Assembly (NCBI GenBank): GCA_040235565.1
Contig: JBECLA010000047.1
Span: 1-5,882, forward strand
From: JAHEIJ01 sp040235565
Lineage (GTDB): Bacteria > Pseudomonadota > Gammaproteobacteria > UBA6429 > Thiohalophilaceae
Length of the DNA stretch: 5,882 bases
Reading direction: 5' to 3'
Positions 1-5,882 of the stretch are shown here, piece after piece. Position numbers and translations under genes: made by a program. Numbering within the stretch: the first letter of the stretch is position 1; every line of letters starts with the position of its first letter. The notes beneath the pieces are model-generated. The model searched no databases. It saw only the letters and a program-made list of their open reading frames with translations, and was not told where the DNA came from.

Positions 1-1835
1 ATGTCGCCATTGGTATCACCCAGTACGGTTTCATAAATCGCGATCTGCGAGTCATCGGTGATGGCATCGCGGTGGGGTTCGTAACAATTACTCGAGTCGA
101 AACCTTCCGATTTTGCAATTGCCAGACATTCGGCAGCAAGCCGCCTGGTATCGGTGGAGATATAGCCGTTGGAATCGGGCTTACCGGATTCAAAGATGAT
201 CTGGTTGCTGGCATTTCTGACTGTCAACTGTAGCCACACACGGCGGCTGGGATACCCGGTCGGGAGTTTATGGCCGGTGTTGTTGGTCACCTGAACGTCA
301 ACATTCAATTGATCGTTCACCATGTTGATCGAAAATATCTCGACGGTTGCGGTTTTGTTTTGCAGCAGCTCGCGCGTCTGGATGATTTTTTCGTCAAAGC
401 CGGCTACGGTGGTGCTGGCCTCGATGCCGAGTACGTCGCGATAGTCGCGCAGTAATTGCAGCACATGGGTGTTACCGCCGACCATGCTATGGGTGGCGAA
501 CGGTGAACGCTCCGGCCAGTTTTGATTGACAGAGCCGTTTTGCTGGAGTGCGATTCGGGTCGCGTAACCCGTTGGTTCGGGATCCGCCATGTGGCAGTCC
601 TGGCATTGCTGTTCCTGCAGTGATCCGGTTTGGTAAATACTGTTCTGCCACTCGAGATAGGGTGCCTGCTCCAGGAAGTTGTTGCCGTTGGGCGCGCTAT
701 CTTCAACAGTGAGCGTTGGCGTATAGAGGGTATGGCAAGTGGCACAGTGTTCAGAGCCGGTCATGTGATTACCGGCTACGGGTGTATAGGCACTGTTATT
801 TTGCATCGGACCGGTCAGCGGGTTCTGATACGGGCCGTAAATGGTAAAAGCGTTTGCCTCATCGGCATCAGCGATTTCGTAGTGGCCGGAAAATGAGCCT
901 TCAGTGCCCAGATCCAGATTCTGTATCTGATGGCACAGGGTACAGCTCACCCCTTCCCGGGCAGCCATGTCTTCGCTTGCGGTGTCCAGCCGATAACAGC
1001 CATCATCCAGCGGACAGCTGGCATCCTCGGTCAGGTTGGTTTCGGTGTGATGGGCATTGGTGCGGGCCATCGGGCTGTGGCAGGTCAGGCACTTGTCTTC
1101 AATAAAGCCAGCCAGTTCCGGGAAGATGTGGGTTTCTTCCTGCACCTTGGCCTGAAAATAGGGATCATCAAAGGCATGCGCCATCATGCTGTGGCGCCAC
1201 TGGGTGGTGGGGCTGATGTCCTCGCCATTGTCCTGCAAGGGATAACGCATGACGGCGGGAATATTGGGATCCTGATCGTTGCTGGCGCGATGGCAGTTGG
1301 TACAGGTTGCGGCGGCGGAAAACACCCCTGCGGTACCCCAGCCCGGATCAAAGTCGCTGGCCTGCTCCATGGCATCTTCATCGAGGATGGTGCCGACACC
1401 GGTGTCATCGCCTAGTGAGGCATTCTGCGGATCAGCCAATACGAGGTGCAGACTCTCACTACCTTCCGGCTCGTTATCATCGATAATCGTTACTGGCACA
1501 GTCTGGCTGGTTTCACCCGGCGTGAAAGTCACTTCTCCTGAGGCTGTCTGGTAATCCGTTGCCTGCATGGCACTGCCATCCAGTGTTTCAAAGGCCACGG
1601 TCACGGGGTCGGCGCTGGGGGCAGACAGGCTGATAACAAAACCGAGCTCACCACTATTTTCCATGCCAGACGTGTCCTGCACCGATACCTCGGGCAGAGT
1701 CGGCAGCGCGGGCGGGGTATCGGCTGGCGGTGTGGTGGTCGGGGCGTCATCCCCGCCGCCGCAGGCAGTGAGACCAAAAATCAAAATAAAACCGCCACTT
1801 ACCGCCGTGAAGCGGCGCAATAATATATGAACCAT
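1..1835 (-). CDS. Calx-beta / multihaem cytochrome c lipoprotein, 3' end missing
   Basis: A reading frame opens at the ATG at 1835 and stays open for 611 codons to the left edge, so the C-terminus is missing. Residues 1-25 form a lipoprotein signal: two Arg at 7-8, a hydrophobic core, then Leu-Thr-Ala-Cys25, followed by a Gly/Asp/Pro/Thr-rich linker. Residues about 49-153 resemble a Calx-beta domain (ATDYQTASGEVTFTPGET, then IIDDNEPEGSE). Five CxxCH haem-binding motifs follow at residues 178-182, 249-253, 298-302, 364-368 and 411-415. Nearby His residues (HSMMAH 215-220, HSM 449-451, H457) are possible distal ligands. Residues 516-536 contain a GHKLPTGYPSRR signature that I associate with the beta-sandwich region of other multihaem cytochromes. 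The likely role is periplasmic or outer-membrane electron transfer on a lipid anchor; the redox partner or substrate is unknown. No good Shine-Dalgarno precedes the ATG. In-frame stops occur about 45 bases upstream, so the start cannot lie much further out, although TTG codons are possible. More haems may lie beyond the edge. Confidence 0.88.
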   Translation of the reverse strand, partial: MVHILLRRFTAVSGGFILIFGLTACGGGDDAPTTTPPADTPPALPTLPEVSVQDTSGMENSGELGFVISLSAPSADPVTVAFETLDGSAMQATDYQTASGEVTFTPGETSQTVPVTIIDDNEPEGSESLHLVLADPQNASLGDDTGVGTILDEDAMEQASDFDPGWGTAGVFSAAATCTNCHRASNDQDPNIPAVMRYPLQDNGEDISPTTQWRHSMMAHAFDDPYFQAKVQEETHIFPELAGFIEDKCLTCHSPMARTNAHHTETNLTEDASCPLDDGCYRLDTASEDMAAREGVSCTLCHQIQNLDLGTEGSFSGHYEIADADEANAFTIYGPYQNPLTGPMQNNSAYTPVAGNHMTGSEHCATCHTLYTPTLTVEDSAPNGNNFLEQAPYLEWQNSIYQTGSLQEQQCQDCHMADPEPTGYATRIALQQNGSVNQNWPERSPFATHSMVGGNTHVLQLLRDYRDVLGIEASTTVAGFDEKIIQTRELLQNKTATVEIFSINMVNDQLNVDVQVTNNTGHKLPTGYPSRRVWLQLTVRNASNQIIFESGKPDSNGYISTDTRRLAAECLAIAKSEGFDSSNCYEPHRDAITDDSQIAIYETVLGDTNGD

Positions 1836-1975
1836 GGATAGGGATACCAAAAACGGATTGGGCAAAAACTGAAATCACTAACGATTGAGAACGAAATGCG
1901 CTTACAGGCGCGGGGCGATAACTTCAGTCAGAGATAATCCTACACGATTCAAATGGTTATTTTTTGACCTGCCCC

Positions 1976-1996
1976 ACAAAAACCGCATTTCGGGTT
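1976..1996 (-). terminator. Weak terminator-like hairpin after the protease gene
   Basis: On the minus strand a short stem (CCG, loop AAATG, CGG, with flanking AA/TT pairs across a bulged C) is followed directly by a run of five T. It lies about 30 bases past the TGA of the protease gene and before the cytochrome gene. The position suits an intrinsic terminator, but the stem is short and imperfect, so this is tentative. Confidence 0.3.
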
Positions 1997-2023
1997 GTGA
2001 AGATAAGGTATGGAAAAGTGTGG

Positions 2024-2512
2024 TCAGACCTGAAGGTTGGCGGTCACCAGATAACCGAGGTTATAGAGACTGTGCAGGGCAAAGGCCGGATACAGGCTCT
2101 GATGGCGTTCGCGAAAATGACCAAACACCAGCGAGGGGAAGAAGATCACCAGCGCCCACAGGGCGGGATGATAAACCAGGTGCAGGCCGACAAAGGCCAG
2201 CGAGGTGATCAGGTTGGCCGTGCTGATTTTAAACCAGCTCCTCTGTCCCCATGGCGATCGAGATAACTGACCCTGAACAATGCCGCGAAACAGCAATTCT
2301 TCTCCAAACGGTTGCCACAGGATCAGCGAGAGCAACAGACCCCATTGGCCAGCGCGCAGGACAGCCGAATGGATCGGTAAGAAAAGGTAAATAACGAACA
2401 GAACGATCAAACCGGCCAGCAAGGCAAGATAAAACTGGCCATCACGCCAGAAAGGCGGGCAGTTCAGCAAGCCGGTTTGCTGCAAGATATAACGCAAAGT
2501 ATCGCGGGCCAT
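2024..2512 (-). CDS. CPBP-family glutamic intramembrane protease, MrtJ-like
   Basis: This 162-residue integral membrane protein has the three sequence motifs of the CPBP (CAAX protease / bacteriocin-processing) family: EELLFR at 71-76 (EExxxR), FVGLH at 107-111 (FxxxH), and HSLYN at 147-151 (HxxxN). In this family the Glu, His and Asn/His residues line an intramembrane active site that cuts peptide bonds in or next to a membrane helix. Hydrophobic segments fall near residues 27-47, 56-70, 99-116, 117-131 and 141-158. Bacterial members often process C-terminal sorting tails. The two genes upstream on the same strand both encode secreted proteins ending in matching tails, so they are the obvious candidate substrates. 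The small size and context fit my recollection of MrtJ of the JDVT-CTERM system; this assignment is an inference. The ATG at 2512 is the only ATG in frame after an upstream stop. It lacks a nearby Shine-Dalgarno and sits about 11 bases past the T-tract of a strong terminator, so expression may be low or depend on readthrough. A general CPBP protease is the alternative. Confidence 0.87.
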   Translation of the reverse strand: MARDTLRYILQQTGLLNCPPFWRDGQFYLALLAGLIVLFVIYLFLPIHSAVLRAGQWGLLLSLILWQPFGEELLFRGIVQGQLSRSPWGQRSWFKISTANLITSLAFVGLHLVYHPALWALVIFFPSLVFGHFRERHQSLYPAFALHSLYNLGYLVTANLQV

Positions 2513-2522
2513 ACGGCATGGT

Positions 2523-2552
2523 AAACAAAAAACCCCTCCACGGGGGAGGGGT
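2523..2552 (-). terminator. Strong intrinsic terminator after the beta-helix protein gene
   Basis: On the minus strand an 8-bp perfect stem (ACCCCTCC paired with GGAGGGGT, loop CCCGT) runs straight into TTTTTT, then G and TTT. It lies 26 bases past the TAA of the 913-residue protein gene, which it should terminate. The downstream arm contains the only GGAGG-like sequence ahead of the protease ATG, about 20 bases away, which is too far for a normal ribosome-binding site and is sequestered in the stem. Confidence 0.85.
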
Positions 2553-2578
2553 CAAGAACATCTGGAGGTAGCCTTTTA

Positions 2579-5320
2579 TTATTGTGTTGCTACTCGGCGA
2601 CGCCAGGCCAGGTAGATCAGACTCAGCATCACCAGTAACGGTAATACCGGATCAAACCGACCATTGGGGTCGTAGGAACACAGGCCACCACTGTCTCCGC
2701 CACCACTAGGTTGGGACGTGATTGTTACTGAAGCCGTAACGGTGTTGTTGGCTTCGTCAGGATCACGTTGCTTGGCATCAACACTGGCAGAAACATCAGC
2801 TACCCTGCCGGCTTCATCAGCGCGCAACACTACGGTTACGTTGATAGTCGGGCCAGCCACTGCAAGATCACCGAGCGCACAAACCACATCAGCACCGGTT
2901 TGGGTACAGGTGGTACCGTTGTCCGGCGTGGCCGAGATCAGGGTTGCTTCCGGCGGAATCATCCCATACAGCCGTACTTCCGTGGCAAGGTCGCCGTCCA
3001 GAACTTCTAGCGGGTCATCCTGGTTTGCGACCGTGAAGGTAACAGTTACCTGATTGCCCACCACGACACTGGTCGTATTGGCCGTTGCGGACAACGCGAG
3101 GTCAGCGTTACCAATAATGGCGGTGTTCACACTCGCCGAGTTATTCGGCTCGAGACCGTCTTCAGTAGCGGAAGCTACGTTGGCATCAATCGTGACATCA
3201 GCTACTGCATCTGCACTGAGTGTAAGTGAGACTGTCGCTACTGCGGTACTAGCCAGGTCACCGATGGTGCATGTCACAATGCCTGCGTCTTCAGTACAGG
3301 TATTGTCGCTGCCGCCCATTGCGGTGGCAGAGACAAGCGTGACTTCAGCAGGCAGGGCGCCAGTGACAAGTTCGACATTGGTATCATCAACGGTTAATGA
3401 TCCGTTATAGATGGTTACTGTAACGGTAAACTCATCACCCTTGAATACCTCATCGGGCGCGACCATGTTGGCAATCTGCAGATCCGTGCTGAGTTCGGAC
3501 AACTCAAAGGCCCCGATATCGCAAAGTGCCTCACCATCCCCATCGCCATCTGCCGGGCGAATACTGCCGCGCTGATCGTTGTTGGGACAGGTGGTGTTGT
3601 CACCGGTATCGACAGCAGGACTACCTACCGGAATAAGATGGTTTTCGGTCAGGCCTCCATTCAGTGCGAGGTCCACCAACAGCGGATCGGTGTTGAGTTG
3701 GTCGTTGGTCAAGCCGAGATCACAGGTATCGCCATCTTCCAGATTGTAATCCTGTGTCACCATGATACCGGCAGCACAGTCTGGGCTACCACCACTGCAA
3801 CCACAGTTAGCCAGGCGCGGATCGGCTTCGCCTTCTGCACCACCCACAATCCAGTTATTTGCCAGAATCGTGTTGTTGAAGGCATAGTTGCCGGGGCCAA
3901 AGGCATTCAGGCCGGCACCCCCACCGGGCGCATCCGTGGTGGCTTCGTTGTTGGCAACGGTCGAACTGCGCAGGATCACTGCACCGTTGGTGGTGATCCC
4001 GCCACCGACATCAAAGCCGGTATTGCTGCTGACGGTGCTGTTGACAATCGAAAGAACACCCATAGCACGACCAGCAATAGCCCCGCCGCCGATGCCCTGG
4101 TTACCGTTAAAGGCGCTGCGGATCACATTGATGGTACCAACCCCGGTATAGAACATACCACCACCGTTTTCACCCTGGTTGCCGTTTGCCAGCTCAGGAT
4201 AGAATTCGAGGGTATCGGCATCGAACACTTTACCGATCAAGGAGTCGCTGATGGTCAGGTCGGCATCATTGTAAAGACCGCCACCATTACCACCACTGAA
4301 GTTACCGCTGATGGCGGATTCACTGAGAGTGCCGGCAGCAATATTGAAAACACCGCCCGCATCGGCACCGGACCAGTTGGAGACGATCGCCAGCTGGTGG
4401 TAGCTGACACTTTCCACACTGACGGCATCTTCATCTTCAGGCGGGGGAAGTACCGGTGGTTTTTTACCTTCACCGCCACCACCACCGCCACCGGGGCCAT
4501 GGATTGCCTGTTCATAATCCACGACGGCCGCGCCATCACCGATAGTGATCGCCCCGCCCCAGCGCCGGAACTGGGTGATGACCAGATCGGGAACCTGATT
4601 TGGATCACTCGTATCGATACAGCTCCCCATATGTGCCAGGTCGTAGGCGTTTTCCAGGCTAGTGTCATAGTCCCAAAGACCAGTACCGTCATTAAATACG
4701 CATACATCCGTAGCCGAGGTGGGGATCAGGCCAACATCCCCGTTACGCAAGGTCATACCACTTAATGTGACGTTGCCAATGTTGGCGTCAACCGCCCGGA
4801 TATGGAATATCCGGTCGTTTCGTCCAGCAAGGGTCGGATTCAGGTTAGTGGCAGGATCCAGCGCAAAGCCGGGAGGGGTGGCTGCCCACTCAACGATGGT
4901 GCTGCTAGCAGGATCGTTACCCGGGCCGGCTCCGGTGATGGTGACATCCTGGGTGATGTCCAGATCGCCTATTGACGCATCGGAAACAACCAGTGCTTCC
5001 CACGGACCTTGTGAGTCATCTGGAACTTCATCGACACCGGTGATGGTCAGCGTATACAAACCAGCCGGTAAGGTAATGGTATCTGTACCCGCCAAGGCAT
5101 TGGCTTCCATTACAGCGGCACGTAAGGTGCAGTCCCCTATAGTGGCGGTGACCTCACAGACCCCGTCACCGGGATTAACATCAACAGCATCCGCTGTGGT
5201 GTTTACTGTAAAATCAGCGGCAAAGGCGGACAAGGTTGCACTTGCCAACCACAAGCCGCCCGCTAACAGGGTGGTTGTGATGATGCCTCCACCTTTATCT
5301 TGTATTCGTTTGGTTGTCAT
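2579..5320 (-). CDS. Secreted beta-helix / DUF11 surface protein with C-terminal sorting tail
   Basis: A complete 913-residue exported protein. The start at 5320 is chosen because AGGAGG lies eight bases upstream; an in-frame ATG six codons earlier would place that site inside the gene. Residues 1-34 form a signal peptide (Lys4, Arg5, Lys9, hydrophobic core, cut after Ala-Phe-Ala34). Residues 37-75 match the CSLREA-like N-terminal motif (NPGDGVC, CTLRAAVMEANA). Residues about 80-560 carry Gly- and Asn-rich turns (SGNFSGGNGGGLYN, NGGGMFY, NNTILANN) typical of a right-handed parallel beta-helix. Residues 565-606 (SPAVDTGDNTTCPNNDQRG, CDIGAFE) resemble the choice-of-anchor-Q domain. Two DUF11-like Ig-fold domains span about 610-735 and 739-868, each with a Cys pair (675/684, 805/814) before an IGDL or LGDL turn. 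The tail has Cys881, Arg-Phe-Asp-Pro at 888-891, a hydrophobic helix to 906 and three Arg. The probable role is a large surface or released adhesin-like protein; the ligand is unknown. It is the likely substrate of the adjacent CPBP protease. Confidence 0.92.
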   Translation of the reverse strand: MTTKRIQDKGGGIITTTLLAGGLWLASATLSAFAADFTVNTTADAVDVNPGDGVCEVTATIGDCTLRAAVMEANALAGTDTITLPAGLYTLTITGVDEVPDDSQGPWEALVVSDASIGDLDITQDVTITGAGPGNDPASSTIVEWAATPPGFALDPATNLNPTLAGRNDRIFHIRAVDANIGNVTLSGMTLRNGDVGLIPTSATDVCVFNDGTGLWDYDTSLENAYDLAHMGSCIDTSDPNQVPDLVITQFRRWGGAITIGDGAAVVDYEQAIHGPGGGGGGGEGKKPPVLPPPEDEDAVSVESVSYHQLAIVSNWSGADAGGVFNIAAGTLSESAISGNFSGGNGGGLYNDADLTISDSLIGKVFDADTLEFYPELANGNQGENGGGMFYTGVGTINVIRSAFNGNQGIGGGAIAGRAMGVLSIVNSTVSSNTGFDVGGGITTNGAVILRSSTVANNEATTDAPGGGAGLNAFGPGNYAFNNTILANNWIVGGAEGEADPRLANCGCSGGSPDCAAGIMVTQDYNLEDGDTCDLGLTNDQLNTDPLLVDLALNGGLTENHLIPVGSPAVDTGDNTTCPNNDQRGSIRPADGDGDGEALCDIGAFELSELSTDLQIANMVAPDEVFKGDEFTVTVTIYNGSLTVDDTNVELVTGALPAEVTLVSATAMGGSDNTCTEDAGIVTCTIGDLASTAVATVSLTLSADAVADVTIDANVASATEDGLEPNNSASVNTAIIGNADLALSATANTTSVVVGNQVTVTFTVANQDDPLEVLDGDLATEVRLYGMIPPEATLISATPDNGTTCTQTGADVVCALGDLAVAGPTINVTVVLRADEAGRVADVSASVDAKQRDPDEANNTVTASVTITSQPSGGGDSGGLCSYDPNGRFDPVLPLLVMLSLIYLAWRRRVATQ
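2582..2680 (-). other. C-terminal sorting tail of the beta-helix protein (Cys-x6-RFDPVLP + helix + Arg)
   Basis: A Ser/Gly-rich spacer leads to Cys881, six residues, then RFDPVLPLL, a helix ending IYLAW, and RRR followed by six more residues. This three-part layout (short motif, single membrane helix, basic end) is that of protein-sorting tails such as PEP-CTERM, GlyGly-CTERM and JDVT-CTERM. The Phe-Asp-Pro motif differs from PEP and GlyGly types; I favour the JDVT-CTERM group, from memory only. Confidence 0.75.
4427..4498 (-). other. Gly/Pro/acidic low-complexity insert in the beta-helix region
   Basis: Residues 275-298 of the secreted protein read as Gly-Pro, seven Gly, Glu-Gly-Lys-Lys, then PPVLPPPEDED. 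The insert interrupts otherwise regular beta-helix-like sequence and looks like a flexible, exposed hinge. The DNA is a GGT/GGC-rich run (CCACCACC-like on the plus strand), the kind of tract that can change length by slippage in codon units without breaking the frame. Confidence 0.7.
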
Positions 5321-5328
5321 GATGGCTT

Positions 5329-5334
5329 CCTCCT
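5329..5334 (-). promoter_or_regulatory. Shine-Dalgarno AGGAGG that fixes the beta-helix protein start
   Basis: The minus strand reads AAGGAGGAAGCCATC before ATG at 5320. AGGAGG sits eight bases from that ATG, near-ideal spacing. The upstream in-frame ATG at 5338 overlaps this site and has no comparable purine-rich sequence of its own, so 5320 is preferred. No convincing -35/-10 pair was found in the 72 bases between the two surface-protein genes; TTGATT at 5374-5369 is only a weak -35 candidate. Confidence 0.88.
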
Positions 5335-5374
5335 TCATTGTGCGTCTATGCTTTATTGCATGACGCGGTTAATC

Positions 5375-5403
5375 AAAAATAAATCTGTAGAATTCATTTA
5401 CAG
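5375..5403 (-). terminator. Dyad with T-rich tail after the propeller protein gene
   Basis: Seven bases past the TAA of the upstream gene the minus strand has CTGTA, nine bases, TACAG, then ATTTATTTTTG. The arms pair perfectly over five bases. It could be a weak intrinsic terminator for the upstream gene, or a symmetric operator just upstream of the next gene. The short AT-rich stem makes efficient termination doubtful. Confidence 0.3.
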
Positions 5404-5410
5404 CCATTCT

Positions 5411-5882
5411 TTATTTGATGTGTTTTTCTTTAAACGAAGCACGATGCCTCCATCCCAGGTAACCAAGACCCATTAGAACCAGAAGCGGCAATAACGGATC
5501 AAACCTTGCTCTGGTATTCAGAGTGCAACCGAAAAGGCCATTAACTTCCGAGTCTGCAGGGAGTGAGTAGGACCAGGTGATTGGCGTGCCGCTGACAAAC
5601 GCGACTTCCTTGCCCATGTTGCTGGTCTGCATCCAGGTCAGGTAGACCTGGTTACCGGCCGGGTTGATCCGCAGTTGCGGTTCGCCGTTGCGGGTGCCAC
5701 CCAGCGAGATGTCCTCTGTCCCCTGCGCAATCTGCACCGGCGGCAGATAGCTGGCGCCATAGTCATCCGTTACGGTCAGATAAAGATCCAAATCGATGGA
5801 ACCTTCCGAAACCGCTTCATACTGATTCACTTGCGCGACCCAGGCGGCATACATTACGTGTTTGCTCTGACAATCTTCCGGG
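5411..5882 (-). CDS. C-terminal part of a secreted BNR-like propeller protein with sorting tail, 5' end missing
   Basis: The frame is open from the right edge for 156 codons to a TAA at 5413-5411. The first ATG inside (5854) is not taken as the start because the frame continues upstream without a stop and the sequence there resembles the middle of a domain. Visible residues 38-45 (TDDYGASY) look like a degenerate Asp-box of BNR/sialidase-type beta-propellers, followed by PPVQIA, GGTRNGEPQLRI and VYLTW, as in repeated propeller blades. Visible Cys119, Arg-Phe-Asp-Pro at 126-129, a helix ending GYLGW and Arg-His-Arg form a sorting tail nearly matching that of the next gene, followed by a nine-residue basic end. 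No catalytic sialidase residues can be judged from this fragment. The likely role is an exported surface protein and a second candidate substrate of the CPBP protease. Stop-to-start spacing to the next gene is about 90 bases. Confidence 0.82.
   Translation of the reverse strand, partial: PEDCQSKHVMYAAWVAQVNQYEAVSEGSIDLDLYLTVTDDYGASYLPPVQIAQGTEDISLGGTRNGEPQLRINPAGNQVYLTWMQTSNMGKEVAFVSGTPITWSYSLPADSEVNGLFGCTLNTRARFDPLLPLLVLMGLGYLGWRHRASFKEKHIK
5414..5527 (-). other. C-terminal sorting tail of the propeller protein (Cys-x6-RFDPLLP + helix + Arg)
   Basis: Cys119 of the visible fragment is followed by six residues, RFDPLLPLL, a helix ending GYLGW and Arg-His-Arg. Aligned without gaps to the tail of the neighbouring protein from Arg-Phe-Asp-Pro to the last Arg, 15 of 22 residues are identical, and the Cys-to-Phe spacing is the same. 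The only obvious difference is a longer Lys-rich end (ASFKEKHIK). Confidence 0.75.

Noticed and set aside
404..1830. Several plus- and minus-strand open frames of 60-160 codons in the left third
   Set aside because: All overlap the cytochrome reading frame, which has five CxxCH motifs, a lipobox and a Calx-beta domain. That frame has no stop inside the window and so explains the whole region.
1836..2023. Promoter for the cytochrome gene
   Set aside because: No -35/-10 pair with suitable spacing and no recognisable FNR- or CRP-type palindrome was found in these 188 bases. A GCGC-N6-GCGC dyad near 1904-1917 is too short to interpret.
2513..2519. ATG at 2519 as an earlier start for the protease
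   Set aside because: It is out of frame with the protease (seven bases upstream) and also lacks a Shine-Dalgarno.
3638..4765. 375-codon open frame on the plus strand
   Set aside because: It is antisense to the well-supported secreted-protein gene, shows no domain or signal sequence I can recognise, and has no RBS. Long antisense frames are expected opposite Gly/Asn/Thr-rich repetitive coding sequence.
5321..5338. Upstream ATG at 5338 as start of the beta-helix protein
   Set aside because: The strong AGGAGG would then lie inside the gene. The ATG at 5320 has ideal spacing to it and gives a cleaner signal peptide.
4719..5363. 214-codon plus-strand open frame
   Set aside because: It overlaps the signal peptide and N-terminal domain of the minus-strand gene in antisense, and its Ser/Val/Pro/Ala-rich composition is typical of a shadow frame.

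Overview
All supportable genes lie on the minus strand, so transcription runs from high to low coordinates. The window looks bacterial and most likely gammaproteobacterial. The clues are balanced base composition, a strong Shine-Dalgarno site, classical signal peptides including a lipobox, a multihaem c-type cytochrome, and C-terminal 'motif + membrane helix + Arg cluster' sorting tails of a kind familiar from Gammaproteobacteria. I cannot name the genus.

Layout in transcription order. (1) 5882-5411: the 3' end of a secreted, probably beta-propeller (BNR-like) protein. Its 5' part is outside the window, and it ends in a Cys...RFDPLLPLL + helix + Arg tail. (2) 5320-2579: a complete 913-residue secreted protein. 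It has a signal peptide, a CSLREA-like N-terminal motif, a parallel beta-helix-like region with a Gly/Pro-rich insert, a choice-of-anchor-Q-like segment, two DUF11-like Ig-fold domains, and the same C-terminal tail. (3) A strong intrinsic terminator at 2552-2523. (4) 2512-2024: a 162-residue multi-pass membrane protein with the three motifs of CPBP/CAAX-type glutamic intramembrane proteases (EExxxR, FxxxH, HxxxN). (5) 1835-1: the 5' part of a lipoprotein fusing a Calx-beta domain to a pentahaem (or larger) cytochrome c region. It runs off the left edge.

The main result is the pairing of a small CPBP protease with two adjacent secreted proteins that share one C-terminal tail, with Cys exactly eight residues before Phe-Asp-Pro in both. 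I read this as a dedicated protein-sorting system. From memory it most resembles the JDVT-CTERM / MrtJ system. The proposed model is export by Sec, retention in the membrane by the C-terminal helix, then cleavage (and perhaps modification at the Cys) by the protease, leaving the large adhesin-like domains on the cell surface or released. The cytochrome lipoprotein is anchored from its N-terminus instead and may be an unrelated neighbour or a surface electron-transfer component. The noncoding gaps (1836-2023, 2513-2578, 5321-5410) are short. They hold one clear terminator, two weak terminator-like dyads and one clear RBS. I saw no RNA genes, mobile elements or CRISPR.
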